From Planctomycetaceae bacterium (lineage in GTDB: Bacteria > Planctomycetota > UBA1135 > GCA-002686595): 64,000 nt of DNA. Shown here in pieces: positions 8,964-19,655 of the stretch (position 1 is its first letter; each line of letters begins with the position of its first letter). The notes under the pieces are model-generated. The model did no database searches, was not told the DNA's origin, and saw nothing but the letters and a program-made list of their open reading frames with translations. The stretch is taken from the NCBI GenBank assembly GCA_011525785.1, contig WYBT01000030.1:248001-312000 (forward strand). Reading direction: 5' to 3'. The translations under genes and the position numbers were made by a program.

Positions 8964-10192
8964 GCTACGAGCCCTTCATCCTGGTCGGGTTGCTCGCGCT
9001 CTCGGCCTGCTTCAGCGCCTCGGAGACCGCGCTGTTCAGCCTCTCCTCGCGCGAGGAGCCCGCGGCCGGAGACGCTGCGCGCCGACTGCTCGAGCACCCG
9101 CGCGCGCTGCTGCTGGGCATCTTGCTCGGCAACCTGGTGGTCAACGTCCTGTTCTTCGCCTTCGCGGGCAGTCTGCTCGAGGGCCTCGATCCGCTGCAGC
9201 GCTGGATCGGCAGTCTGGCGGTGCTCGCCACGGTCGTGGTCTTCGGCGAGGTCCTGCCCAAGACCCTGGCGCTGCGCGCGCGCGTGGGGATCGCGCGCAC
9301 GCTCGCGCCGCCGCTGGCCGTTTTCGTCGCCGCGGCCAGGCCCGCGCGGCGCGCTGCGGATGTCGCGTTGGAGTTGATCTACCGCGCGCTGGGACCGGCG
9401 GGCCGGCGCGAGGACGGAGTCACCAGCGATGCGCTGGCGTTGGCGCTCGAGCGCAGCGCGCGCCAGGGCGTGCTGCTCGAGAGCGAGGCCTCGATCCTCT
9501 CGGGGCTGGTCGAACTCGAGGACATCCGCGTGCGCGAGATCATGACTCCGCGCGTCGAGATGCTGCTGCTCGATCTGGGCGGCGAGGATCGCGAAGCGCT
9601 CACGCGTGCGGCGCTGGCGCAGAAGGCCCCCTGGATCGTCGTGGTGGACGGAGCGCCGGACAACATCGCCGGACGCGTGCGCGTGCGCTCGCTGCTCGTG
9701 CAGCCGCACACGCCGCTCTCCAAACTGCTCGAGCCGTGCCACTTCGTGCCCGAGGTCTCGAGTGCATTGCACACGCTGCAGTTCCTGCGCGAACGCGGCG
9801 TGGCGCAGGCGGTGGTGGTCGACGAATGGGGCGGCACCGCGGGACTGATCACCGTGGAGGCGATCTTCGAGGAACTGGTGGGGGACCTGCGCGTCGAGGG
9901 CGAACTCGCCGCGAGCTCGCTGGTGCGGCGCCCCGACGGAGCTTTCGAAGTCGATGGCGCGCTCTCGATCCGCGAGTGGAACGAGTTGTTCGGTCTGCGC
10001 GTGGCGCCGCGTGAGTTCGAGACCTTGGGCGGCCTGGTGTCCGCGCTCCTGGGCCGCATTCCGCGCGCGGGCGATCGCGTGACGAGCGGGCCGCTCGAAT
10101 TCGAAGTGCTCGCGACGCGGCGACGTCGCGTGGCGCGCGTGCTGGTGCGCGTGGCCTCGCCCGGACAGTCTCTGGCGGAGGCGCGGTCGTGA
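8960..10192 (+). CDS. CNNM/CorC (HlyC) family membrane protein with CBS pair
   Basis: A 410-residue protein with a DUF21/CNNM transmembrane domain over about the first 150 residues (SASETALFSLSS signature and four hydrophobic segments). A CBS pair follows at about 190-310 (REIMTPRVEM, and RGVAQAVVVDEWGGTAGLIT), then a CorC_HlyC C-terminal domain at about 320-405. Family members are implicated in Mg2+ or Co2+ homeostasis; the substrate here is not known. The GTG at 8960 overlaps the kinase stop codon by 4 nt, and no better start exists before the first membrane segment. A second, shorter paralogue follows with another GTGA overlap. Confidence 0.9.
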   Translation: MSYEPFILVGLLALSACFSASETALFSLSSREEPAAGDAARRLLEHPRALLLGILLGNLVVNVLFFAFAGSLLEGLDPLQRWIGSLAVLATVVVFGEVLPKTLALRARVGIARTLAPPLAVFVAAARPARRAADVALELIYRALGPAGRREDGVTSDALALALERSARQGVLLESEASILSGLVELEDIRVREIMTPRVEMLLLDLGGEDREALTRAALAQKAPWIVVVDGAPDNIAGRVRVRSLLVQPHTPLSKLLEPCHFVPEVSSALHTLQFLRERGVAQAVVVDEWGGTAGLITVEAIFEELVGDLRVEGELAASSLVRRPDGAFEVDGALSIREWNELFGLRVAPREFETLGGLVSALLGRIPRAGDRVTSGPLEFEVLATRRRRVARVLVRVASPGQSLAEARS

Positions 10193-11157
10193 GCGTGCTC
10201 CTGCCCTTGCTCGGCCTGGGACTGGTGGTGTTCCTCTCCGCGCTCTGCTCCGGCGCCGAGATCGGCATGTACTCGCTCTCGCGCACGCAACTGGACGCCG
10301 AGGCCGACAGCGGCAGTCGCACGGCGCGCATGCTGCGCAGTCTGGTGACGCGCGAGTCGTGGCTCCTGGCCACGCTGCTGGTCGCCAACAACGTCACGCA
10401 TCAGGTGGCGACGCTCTTGACCGATCTCGCGCTGGCGCCGCTCGGCATCGGACCGAGCTGGATCGAAGTGGTGATCGCCTGCGTGCTGACGCCGCCGATG
10501 CTGCTGTTCGGCGAGCTGCTCCCCAAGGATCTGTTCCGTCGGCGGCCCAACGTGCTGTCGACCTGGTGCGCGCCGTTCATCTACGTCGCGCGCATCGTGC
10601 TCGCTCCGCTGGCCTACCCGCTGCAGGCGTTCACCAGCGGCGTGGCGCGCCTCCTGGGCTTCGACTCGGGCGAGCTGGCGCGCGTGAAGGGTCGCGAAGC
10701 GGTGATCGACCTGTTGCGCGAACGCGAGAGCGAGTTCTCTCCGCACGTCGAGCGCCTGGCGCGCAACGTGCTCGACCTGCGCAGCGTGCGCGTCGAGCGC
10801 GTGATGGTGCCCTGGCGTTCGGTCGAGTGCGTGCGTCTGAGCGCGAGCGCGGCGGAGCTGCGCCAGCAGCTCGGCGCGTCGCCCTACTCGCGCTTGCCGG
10901 TGGTCGACGCGCGCGGCGCGGTGAAGGGCTACGTCCACCAGCTCGAGGTTCTGGGGGCGGGGGCCGAGGCCGGCGTCAACGCGCACCTGCGGCCGCTGCT
11001 CGAGCTGGCGCCCGACACTCCGCTGGACCGCGCGCTCTCCAGACTCAAGCAGTCCGGCCAGCGCGCGGCCCTGGTGGGCGATCCGGCGCGTCCGCTGGGG
11101 TTGGTCACGCTCAAGGACCTGGTGGAGGAGATCTCCGGAGAGCTGATGCGCTGGTGA
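10189..11157 (+). CDS. CNNM/CorC-like membrane protein, short form
   Basis: A 322-residue paralogue of the preceding gene. The DUF21/CNNM transmembrane domain covers about residues 1-170 (SALCSGAEIGMYSLSRTQLDAEA signature region), followed by two CBS-like motifs (VERVMVPWRSVECVRL and RAALVGDPARPLGLVTLKDLVEEI). It stops at the end of the CBS pair and has no CorC_HlyC domain, unlike its upstream partner. Tandem long/short pairs of this family are common, and the two may form a heteromer (inference). The GTG start overlaps the upstream TGA. Confidence 0.88.
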   Translation: MSVLLPLLGLGLVVFLSALCSGAEIGMYSLSRTQLDAEADSGSRTARMLRSLVTRESWLLATLLVANNVTHQVATLLTDLALAPLGIGPSWIEVVIACVLTPPMLLFGELLPKDLFRRRPNVLSTWCAPFIYVARIVLAPLAYPLQAFTSGVARLLGFDSGELARVKGREAVIDLLRERESEFSPHVERLARNVLDLRSVRVERVMVPWRSVECVRLSASAAELRQQLGASPYSRLPVVDARGAVKGYVHQLEVLGAGAEAGVNAHLRPLLELAPDTPLDRALSRLKQSGQRAALVGDPARPLGLVTLKDLVEEISGELMRW

Positions 11158-11300
11158 GCGCGCGGCCGATTCCGGCCCGCGGCGCAACCCGGCCCGGGCG
11201 GGAGGTAGGATCCGCGCCGCAGCGCGTCGCCCGAGCCCCGCTCCGCGCGCCGCGCCCCGCCGGGCGCTCCGGACGGCTCCATTTCTCCTCGACACTCGCC

Positions 11301-11792
11301 ATGCAGACCTCGTCCCTCGCGATTCCCCGTTCCTTTGGCGCCTCGGGCGTGCTCGTGGTCGGCGCCGCCCTGGCCGCGGTCGGCTGGGCCGCGCGCGCGC
11401 CGCAGGGCGGGTCGGGCAGCTCGACCACCCAGCAATTGCCGGCGCTGCCCGCGCTCGGCGGCGCGGCCACGGCCAATTCCAACCAGCGCATGATCGCCGT
11501 GACGGGCGTGGACGTGACGGGCTCGTCGGTGCTGTACCTGATCGACACCCAGACCCTGCGTCTGTGCGTGTACCAGGCGACCTCCACCGGGGCGAACCAG
11601 GGCGTGCGTTTCGTCGGCGCGCGGCGCATCGAACTCGACGTCGAGCTCAACGGCTACAACGACAAGTCGCAGTACACCTACGCCTCGGTTCTCGACGAGT
11701 TCAAGAAGCGCGGCCTGATCCCCGGCGACGCGTCCGGCGCGTCGAACGCGCCCGATCTCAACACCGAGGGCCAGCCGCCCAAGAGGCCCTGA
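11301..11792 (+). CDS. Small exported protein of unknown function
   Basis: A 163-residue protein with a hydrophobic N-terminal segment at about 13-33 that could be a signal peptide or an anchor. A Gly/Ser/Thr linker follows, then a compact region at about 54-120 (RMIAVTGVDVTGSSVLYLID, then RIELDVELNGYNDKSQYTY). I do not recognise the family. The C-terminus has a helical stretch (ASVLDEFKKRGLIPGD). A TAGGAT element at 11206-11211 is a possible -10 with a leader of about 80 nt. It stands alone between the CNNM pair and the HTH gene. Confidence 0.7.
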   Translation: MQTSSLAIPRSFGASGVLVVGAALAAVGWAARAPQGGSGSSTTQQLPALPALGGAATANSNQRMIAVTGVDVTGSSVLYLIDTQTLRLCVYQATSTGANQGVRFVGARRIELDVELNGYNDKSQYTYASVLDEFKKRGLIPGDASGASNAPDLNTEGQPPKRP

Positions 11793-11918
11793 ACTCGAGT
11801 TCGCCCGAGAGCGCGTCCGCCCAGTGCAACAGGCCCGCGAAGTCTCCGGGCAGCGCACGACGCGCCATCGACGCACTTCGGCGCTTGCGCGCGCTCACGC
11901 GTCCCACGCTCGATCCGC

Positions 11919-11924
11919 TACACT
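11919..11924 (+). promoter_or_regulatory. -10-like hexamer TACACT upstream of the HTH gene
   Basis: GCTACACT at this position is nearly identical in context to the element before the zinc-ribbon gene (19718-19723). It would give a leader of roughly 105 nt before the GTG at 12038. No -35 hexamer is evident. Confidence 0.3.
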
Positions 11925-12037
11925 CTCGCCCCGCGCGCCCAAGGGCGCCGGGGCCGTCCCCCGACACACCGAACATTCGACTTGTCCGCCGCGTCCCCCG
12001 ACGCGACCCGTCCCACCCGCACAGGAGTCAACCAACA

Positions 12038-12571
12038 GTGGCCGAGAAGGAGTTTTTGAGCTTCGAGGAAGCGCTGCGCGAGCTGCGCCTGAAGGAAGAA
12101 GAGCTCAAGCGCCTGGTGTCCGAGGGCGAGATCCGCGCCTTCCGCGATGGCGAGACCGTCAAGCTCCGCCGCAAGGACGTCGACGATCTGCGCTCGGAGC
12201 TGTCCGGCGGGGAAGTGGTCGACCTGGGCGCGCAGGCCGCCGAGGAGCTGGTGTTCGAGGACGACACGGACCTCGACGCGGGCATGGCGACCGAGGAGAT
12301 CCCCGAGGCCGACACGATCCTCGAGGAGTCGGTCGAGGAAGTGGCCGAGGTCGCCGAGGAGCCGGCTGAGGACGACGAAGAGGAGTTGGTGGGTGCGGGC
12401 GCCGCGGCGCGCGCCGAGGTCGCCGAGCCCTACGAAGGCGGCGCTGCCCGCGCGGCGATGATGCTCACCTTCATCGTGCTCGTGCTCGGTCTGCCGCTGG
12501 CTCTCGCGCTGTCGCGCGGAGTCGCGACGGACCTCGCCAAGGGCATCGCCGGCTGGTTCGTCAAGGTCTGA
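12038..12571 (+). CDS. Membrane-anchored protein with N-terminal excisionase/MerR-like HTH
   Basis: A 177-residue protein in three parts. Residues about 4-55 read as an HTH_17/excisionase-type winged helix (SFEEALRELRLKEEELKRLVSEGEI, then VKLRRKDVDDLRSEL). Residues about 60-130 are strongly acidic (many Glu/Asp, few hydrophobics). Residues about 138-158 form one transmembrane helix, followed by a short basic end. The GTG start is supported by AGGAG at 12023-12027, 10 nt upstream. A DNA-binding-like fold tied to the membrane by a flexible acidic linker suggests a membrane-associated regulator or chromosome tether. In some Planctomycetes this HTH type may bind protein rather than DNA, so the function remains open. 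Confidence 0.78.
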   Translation: MAEKEFLSFEEALRELRLKEEELKRLVSEGEIRAFRDGETVKLRRKDVDDLRSELSGGEVVDLGAQAAEELVFEDDTDLDAGMATEEIPEADTILEESVEEVAEVAEEPAEDDEEELVGAGAAARAEVAEPYEGGAARAAMMLTFIVLVLGLPLALALSRGVATDLAKGIAGWFVKV

Positions 12572-12874
12572 GTCTCGCGCTCGATCGGTCTCCAAGAGGC
12601 GCGTCTCGCGCCGAATTTCTGCCGTTGTGCGAAGGCGTCGCGCTGGTTTCCACTCGAGTGGATGCCTACGCTGACGCCTTCAGCTCTTGCTGTGCGCCGC
12701 GGCGCCGCTCGACTCTTCGAGCCGCGTTCCACGCCCCTGGAAGAGCCAGATCTCCACGCGCCGCGCAGCGGCCGACAGCGACGTGAGCGAGGCCGTCGCC
12801 GACAGGTCGCAGGAGCGCGCGTGGCGCCGGAACCCTCCTGCTCAAGTCCGCGCCTCGAACCCCATTTTCTTCCG
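12572..12874. other. 303-bp intergenic stretch, no gene seen
   Basis: It holds a candidate terminator hairpin near its start (12598-12612) and then GC-rich sequence. The frame of the following OmpA-like gene stays open through the last 200 bp, but the lipoprotein signal begins at the ATG at 12875, so this is treated as leader or spacer. Confidence 0.55.
12598..12612 (+). terminator. Candidate terminator after the HTH gene
   Basis: A 6-bp GGCGCG/CGCGCC stem with loop TCT, followed by GAATTTCT. It lies 26 nt after the stop codon of the HTH gene. The stem is short, so this is tentative. Confidence 0.4.
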
Positions 12875-13618
12875 ATGAACGCCGCTGTCTTCTCCCGTCC
12901 GTCTCCGCGCCGCGCGCTCGCGCTGGCCTCTTGCGCCGCCGCGCTGCTCCTCTCGTCCTGCGTCACCCAGGAGCGCTACGACGACTCGCAACTCAGCGCC
13001 AAGCACTACCAGAACCGCACCATCGAACTCGAGCGCCGCTTGTCGGACTCCGAGGACGAAAATCGCCGCCTGCGCGCGCAACTCGAAGCTGCGGATTCGA
13101 ACCCGGTCAACGCCTCGTTCTCCTCCGAGGATCTCGACGCGCGTCTGGCGAGTCTGCGCAACGTGCTCGCCGAACTGGGCCAGTCGCCTGGCGATGTGAC
13201 CAAGTTCGCCGTCGACGGCGGCTACGTCTACCGCGTCAAGGACTCGGTGCTCTTCGCGCTCGGTTCCGATGAAGTTTCGGCCGACGGCAAGCGCGTGCTG
13301 GCCGAAGTCGCGGCCGACATCCAGAGCCGGCCCCACGGGCGCGTCTACGTGCGCGGCCACACCGACGATCTGCCGATCGTCAAGCCCGAGACCAAGGCCA
13401 AGTTCCCGCACGGCAACCTGGACCTCTCCGCCGCTCGCGCGGTGGCCGTCGGCGCGCTGCTGTCCGCCAACAAGGTGGCCGAGTCGCGCCTGGTGGTGAT
13501 GGGCTTCGGTCCTTCGGAGCCGGTGGCGCCCAACAGCGGCGAAGAGAACCGCCGCAAGAACCGTCGCGTCGACATCTTCGTGCAGGATGCGGCTCCGGCG
13601 GCGGCGAAGAATCCTTGA
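12875..13618 (+). CDS. OmpA/Pal-like peptidoglycan-associated lipoprotein
   Basis: A 247-residue predicted lipoprotein. The signal peptide ends in LLLSSC with the lipidated C29. A short coiled coil follows at about 45-75 (ELERRLSDSEDENRRLRAQLE), then an OmpA/MotB domain at about 110-240. That domain carries RVYVRGHTDD, then LDLSAARAVAV, VMGFGPSEPV and the NRRKNRRVDIFV end that binds meso-diaminopimelate in the family. It probably anchors the outer membrane to peptidoglycan. The ATG at 12875 is the only start that puts the lipobox at the right distance. Confidence 0.88.
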   Translation: MNAAVFSRPSPRRALALASCAAALLLSSCVTQERYDDSQLSAKHYQNRTIELERRLSDSEDENRRLRAQLEAADSNPVNASFSSEDLDARLASLRNVLAELGQSPGDVTKFAVDGGYVYRVKDSVLFALGSDEVSADGKRVLAEVAADIQSRPHGRVYVRGHTDDLPIVKPETKAKFPHGNLDLSAARAVAVGALLSANKVAESRLVVMGFGPSEPVAPNSGEENRRKNRRVDIFVQDAAPAAAKNP

Positions 13619-13691
13619 TGACCTCGCGCCGCGGCGCGCCGGGCGCTCGGCGCGCGGGCGGCGCACGGCGCGCGCGGTCCTGGCGTCCACG

Positions 13692-14624
13692 GTGTCCGGC
13701 ATCCGACCGCTCGCGTTTCGCGCACTCGCGCTGCTCGTCCTCTCGCTCCTGACTGGAGCGTGCGCCGGAGAGCAGCGCGAGGACGACACTTCGATCGTCC
13801 GCGAACTCGAGCGGCTCGCCTTCGTGCCCGCGGGGCAATTCGCTCTCGCCACGCCCCAAGGCAACTTGCTCTTGGGCGTGCGCGAGGCGTTGCTGGTCGA
13901 CCGCTTCGAAGTGCGGCGCGAGGACTGGCTCGCGCGCGCGGCGGAGCTGGGGCCCGCGCCCGCGGAACTGGCGGACTTCATCGCCGGTTGGGACAGTTCC
14001 GAGCGCGATCGCCCGATGACGTTCGTCACGCAGCGCGAGGCCCAGCACTTCGCGCAGTTGCGCGGCATGCGGCTCTTGACGGCGGCGGAGTGGATCTACG
14101 TCAGCGCAGGCCCGCAGCGCTACCCGTATCCCTGGGGCTCGACACCCCAGCGCGGAGTCGCCAACACGCTGGAGCTCGAGTTGGGGCGCTTGAGCCCGTG
14201 CGGCGCCTTCGAGGCCGGACGCACGGCGCTCGGCATCTACGACTTGCACGGCAACGCGTTCGAGTGGGCGGCCGATCTGCTCGCGACGGCGGATCGACGG
14301 CCCGACGACGAACGGGTCAGCGTGCTGGGCGGATCGTTCCGCACCTATTCGCGGCCGCTGCTGATCGGCGAATCCGAGCCGTTCGGTCGCGCCATTCCTC
14401 CGCTGCAGCGCGCGGACGATCTGGGTTGGCGCTGCTGCGCGGAGGCCGCCGCTTACTTGCGTGAGCGTGCGCCTTCGATCCGCCTCGAGCCCGAAGTGCG
14501 CCAGCGCCTGCTCGCCATCGGGCGCCGTTGGGGCCGGCGCGCGCTGCCTCTGCTCTCCGAGTTGTCGACCGCGGTCGACGCGGCCCCGGCGTTGCGCGTG
14601 CTGGCCGAGGGCGCCGCGCAATGA
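13692..14624 (+). CDS. FGE-sulfatase-fold lipoprotein
   Basis: A 310-residue protein from the GTG at 13692, with a signal peptide ending LLTGAC (lipobox). The rest is a formylglycine-generating-enzyme/sulfatase-modifying-factor fold: FVPAGQFALAT at the start, then LLVDRFEVRREDWLARA, MRLLTAAEWIY, YPYPWGS, GIYDLHGNAFEWAAD, GGSFR and LGWRCC. These match the conserved landmarks of the SUMF1-like family. In most bacterial members with a lipobox the role is unknown and not true formylglycine generation. It starts about 75 bp after the OmpA-like gene, and its end overlaps rsmA by ATGA. Confidence 0.82.
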   Translation: MSGIRPLAFRALALLVLSLLTGACAGEQREDDTSIVRELERLAFVPAGQFALATPQGNLLLGVREALLVDRFEVRREDWLARAAELGPAPAELADFIAGWDSSERDRPMTFVTQREAQHFAQLRGMRLLTAAEWIYVSAGPQRYPYPWGSTPQRGVANTLELELGRLSPCGAFEAGRTALGIYDLHGNAFEWAADLLATADRRPDDERVSVLGGSFRTYSRPLLIGESEPFGRAIPPLQRADDLGWRCCAEAAAYLRERAPSIRLEPEVRQRLLAIGRRWGRRALPLLSELSTAVDAAPALRVLAEGAAQ

Positions 14625-15535
14625 GCGAGGCCGCGCCGCGCAGCGGGCCGGGCAAGTGGCGGGCGCTGATCCAGCGCCTGGAGCGGCTCGGTTTCCACCC
14701 CTCGCGCGCGCGTGGGCAGAACTTCCTGTTCGACGACTCGCTGCTCGACGCGATCGCGGCCGAGGCGCAGCTCGACGTCGGTTGCGCCGTGCTCGAAGTC
14801 GGACCCGGATGCGGCGTGCTGACCGAACGCCTCGCTCCCGCGAGCGCCTCCGTGCTCGCGGTCGAACTCGATCCGCGGCTGGCGGAGCTCACGCGCGAGC
14901 GCACGGCGGCCTGGTCGAACGTCGAAGTCCTGTGCGCCGACGCGCTCAGCGGCAAGCACGCGCTCGCGCCGCAGATCGTCGAGTGGAGCCGCCGTCAGCC
15001 GCGCTGGAGGCTGGTCGCCAACCTGCCGTACTCGGTGGGCACGCCGATTCTGGTGGCGTGCTCGCGCCTGGACCATCCGCCGGAGGGGATGCTCGTGCTC
15101 CTGCAACTCGAACTGGTCGAGCGGATCGCCGCCGTGCCCGGGAGCAAGTCGTGGGGGGCCGTCTCGGCCAAGCTGCAACTCGGCTACGACGTGCGCCAGA
15201 CTCGGCGCGTCGGGCCGCAGGTGTTCTGGCCGCGTCCGACCGTCGACAGCGCGCTGGCGCGCCTGACTCGCCGCGCCGAGCGTTACAGCGCGGAGCGCAC
15301 GGCGCGCTTCGACTCGCTGGTGACGCACCTGTTCGCGCAGCGGCGCAAGACCGTTCGGAGCCGGCTGAGCGCGCTGCCCGGCGGACGAGCCCAGGCCGAG
15401 GCGCTGTGCGCTCAGCTCGCTTTGGGCGACTTGCGCCCCGAGCAGTTGGGCCTGGACCAACTGCTCGCCCTCGAAGCGGCGCTGGGGCAGATCGGGGCGG
15501 CGCCGCCCCCGTTGGGCGGGGGGCCCAACGACTGA
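14621..15535 (+). CDS. rsmA: 16S rRNA (adenine1518-N6/adenine1519-N6)-dimethyltransferase RsmA
   Basis: A 304-residue RsmA/KsgA, which dimethylates two adjacent adenines in helix 45 of 16S rRNA during small-subunit maturation. Landmarks: RARGQNFLFDDSLLDAI near the N-terminus, the SAM-binding LEVGPGCGVLTERLA, acidic motif VELDPRLAEL, catalytic NLPYSVGTPIL, and the C-terminal WPRPTVDSALARL. The length is slightly above the usual 270-280 because of a short N-terminal extension and a Gly/Pro-rich tail. The ATG overlaps the stop of the preceding lipoprotein gene. Confidence 0.93.
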   Translation: MSEAAPRSGPGKWRALIQRLERLGFHPSRARGQNFLFDDSLLDAIAAEAQLDVGCAVLEVGPGCGVLTERLAPASASVLAVELDPRLAELTRERTAAWSNVEVLCADALSGKHALAPQIVEWSRRQPRWRLVANLPYSVGTPILVACSRLDHPPEGMLVLLQLELVERIAAVPGSKSWGAVSAKLQLGYDVRQTRRVGPQVFWPRPTVDSALARLTRRAERYSAERTARFDSLVTHLFAQRRKTVRSRLSALPGGRAQAEALCAQLALGDLRPEQLGLDQLLALEAALGQIGAAPPPLGGGPND

Positions 15536-15897
15536 CGCGCCGGCCCGGGCGGCGCAGCGCCCGGCAAGCGCGCCTGGGCCGACGGCTGTCAGGCTCTCAA
15601 CCCCTTCTGCGGCCGGTTCGCTGACGTGCGGACCGCGGCGCGGTGGTGAGCTCGGAAAATAGCGCCCCGCGACGCGCCCGGATGGCGACCCGGGCCCCTT
15701 GCTGGGGGTAGGATTCCGCGGCGCAACCGCCCCCCTCAGCGCGGGTCGATCCACGCCCGGCCTCGCTCGGCCGCTCCTGGTGTCCGCGTCCGCTCGCCCC
15801 GGATGCGCCGCCCGGCGTCGAGCCCCAGCGTCGTTTCATCTCCCCTCCGACTTCCGAGCCGCTTCTTTTCGCCCCACATTGTGGGTTGGCGCGCCCC
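15536..15897. other. 362-bp intergenic region before dnaG
   Basis: No gene is seen. It contains a short GC hairpin right after rsmA (15545-15564) and a TAGGAT -10-like hexamer at 15709-15714. The dnaG leader would then be roughly 180 nt. No tRNA or riboswitch fold is recognised. Confidence 0.55.
15545..15564 (+). terminator. Candidate terminator after rsmA
   Basis: A 7-bp all-GC stem (15545-15551 with 15558-15564) and a 6-nt loop begin 10 nt after the rsmA stop. No T tract follows, so confidence is low. Confidence 0.35.
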
Positions 15898-17826
15898 ATG
15901 GCCGCGTCAGCCCCTGACGTTCCCGTGCCCAGCTACTCCAAGCAGACCATCGAAGCGGTGAAGCTCCGCAATCCGATCGAGGACGTGGTCCGCGAGCGGA
16001 CGGTCGATCTGCGGCGTGCGGGCGCGCTGTGGCAAGCGTGCTGTCCGTTCCACGAGGAGCGCACGCCGTCGTTCAAGGTCGATCCGCGGCGCGGCACTTG
16101 GCGCTGCTACGGCGCCTGCCAGGACGGGGGCGACCAGATCAAGTTCGTTCAGCGCAGCTACAACGTCGACTTCCCCGAGGCGCTGCGGCTGCTCGCGACG
16201 CGCGCCGGCATGGCGCTGCCCGAAGAGGCGCAGGGTGCGCGCGAGCCCGACCGCGATCCGCTGTTCGATGTGTTGCGACGCGCCGAATCGTTCTACCGCG
16301 GGCAACTGCGCCGGCCGCACGGCGGCGCCGCGCTCGAGTACCTGCGCGGTCGCGGGCTGAGCGACGCGACGCTCGACGCCTTCGGCATCGGCTACGCGCC
16401 CGAAGGCGGCTCGGCGCTGCTCGACGCCGCGCTCGCCAGCGGCGTGTCCGCGCGCGATCTGGAGCAACTCGGCCTCGCTCGCATCGACGAGCACGGCGAG
16501 GGAAGGGACTTCTTCCGCGGCCGAGTGATGTTCCCGGTGCGCGACCTCAAGGGCCGCACGGTCGGTTTCGGCGCCCGGCGCTTGAGCGATGGCGAGCGCT
16601 CGGGTCCGAAGTACATCAACACCCCGCAGACGCCGCTGTTCCACAAGGGGCGCGTGATCTACGGGCTCGATCAGGCGCTCGACCACGTGCGACGCGCCGG
16701 TCATCTGATCCTGGTCGAGGGCTACACCGACGTGATGGCGGCCCATCAGGTCGGAATGCGCACGGTCGCGGCGGTGCTCGGCACTGCGACGACCGAGGAT
16801 CACGCCGCGCTCGTGCGCCGCAGCGGCGCGCGCCGCGTGAGCTTGCTGTTCGACGGCGATGACGCCGGGCGCCAGGCGACGCTGCGCGCGCTCGAGGGGC
16901 TGCTGCCGCTCGACGTGACGATCGACGTCGTGCGTCTGGTCGACGCCAAGGATCCGTGCGAGCTGTTGATCGCCGCGGGACGCGCTCCGCTCGAGGAGGC
17001 GCTGGCCCACGCGGTCGACTGGTTCGACTTCCTGCTGGCCTGGGTGCGCGGCCTGGAGGCGCACGCGCGTTGGAAGGCCATCGACCAAGTGCTCGCGCTG
17101 CTGGCGCGGCTCCCGCGCGCCATCGTGCGCGACGAGCGCGTGGCCCAACTCGCAACCGCGCTGGACGTGCCGGTCGAGAGCGTGCGCGAGCAGATGCGCT
17201 CGCTGCCTGACCGACGCCGCTCCGCTGCTGCGCGCGAGGCGGCGCGCAGCGAGACCGTCGGCGGCGAGTCGTCGGCCATTGAGGCTGCGCTTCCGCACGC
17301 CGTTGAAGTCCACCCCGTGCTCGAGCGCGCCTGGCGCGGCGTTCTGGGCGTCGCGCTCGAGGCGCCGAGTCTGCTGCCGCGTTGTCTGCACAGCTTCGAT
17401 CGCTGCCCCGAGGGCCCGCTGCGGCGCATCGCCGACACGCTCGCAGCGCTGGCCGCCGAGCACGGCGAGTCGTTCACGCTGGAGCAGGTCTTCGCGGCCT
17501 TGGGCCAGCACTCCGCGCGCGATCTGGTGGCCGAGCTGGCCGACGCTGCCGCCACTTCCGACGCGGCCGCGTCGGTCGACGACCTGGCCTTCTCGCTGGG
17601 CGAGCACCTCGCCGCTCTCGAACGCTTCGAGCTCGAGCAGCGGCTGGGCGACGCGCGCCGCGCCGCGGTCGAGCCGGAACTGCAGTCCAACGAAGAACCC
17701 CACGACTCGGAGGAGGACCGCGACCTGCGGCTGCTCGCCGAGTTGAACGCCCAACGAGCCTCGATCCTCGGCCAGCGCCGTTTCGCGCCGGCCGCCCGAA
17801 CCCTCCCGCACTCCTCGGAGAGCTGA
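15898..17826 (+). CDS. dnaG: DNA primase DnaG
   Basis: A 642-residue primase that makes RNA primers at the replication fork. The CHC2 zinc ribbon is at residues 49-74 (C49, H52, C70, C74). The spacing of the last two cysteines is Cx3C instead of the usual Cx2C. The catalytic core follows (LGLARIDEHG, FRGRVMFPVRDLKGRTVGFGARRL), then the TOPRIM motifs LVEGYTDVMAAHQ and LLFDGDDAGRQAT. A C-terminal helical region of about 200 residues would be the helicase-binding part. The ATG at 15898 is preferred over an in-frame TTG 12 nt upstream. It lies 57 bp before rpoD, the classical macromolecular-synthesis arrangement, without rpsU in front. Confidence 0.94.
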   Translation: MAASAPDVPVPSYSKQTIEAVKLRNPIEDVVRERTVDLRRAGALWQACCPFHEERTPSFKVDPRRGTWRCYGACQDGGDQIKFVQRSYNVDFPEALRLLATRAGMALPEEAQGAREPDRDPLFDVLRRAESFYRGQLRRPHGGAALEYLRGRGLSDATLDAFGIGYAPEGGSALLDAALASGVSARDLEQLGLARIDEHGEGRDFFRGRVMFPVRDLKGRTVGFGARRLSDGERSGPKYINTPQTPLFHKGRVIYGLDQALDHVRRAGHLILVEGYTDVMAAHQVGMRTVAAVLGTATTEDHAALVRRSGARRVSLLFDGDDAGRQATLRALEGLLPLDVTIDVVRLVDAKDPCELLIAAGRAPLEEALAHAVDWFDFLLAWVRGLEAHARWKAIDQVLALLARLPRAIVRDERVAQLATALDVPVESVREQMRSLPDRRRSAAAREAARSETVGGESSAIEAALPHAVEVHPVLERAWRGVLGVALEAPSLLPRCLHSFDRCPEGPLRRIADTLAALAAEHGESFTLEQVFAALGQHSARDLVAELADAAATSDAAASVDDLAFSLGEHLAALERFELEQRLGDARRAAVEPELQSNEEPHDSEEDRDLRLLAELNAQRASILGQRRFAPAARTLPHSSES

Positions 17827-17883
17827 TCCGCAGCCCCGATCGAGGGCAGCGCATCGCGCTCCGGGACCATTGCCAACACAACT

Positions 17884-19629
<1,746 letters not shown>

Positions 19630-19655
19630 GCGCGCGTGCGTTGATCCGATCCCAG

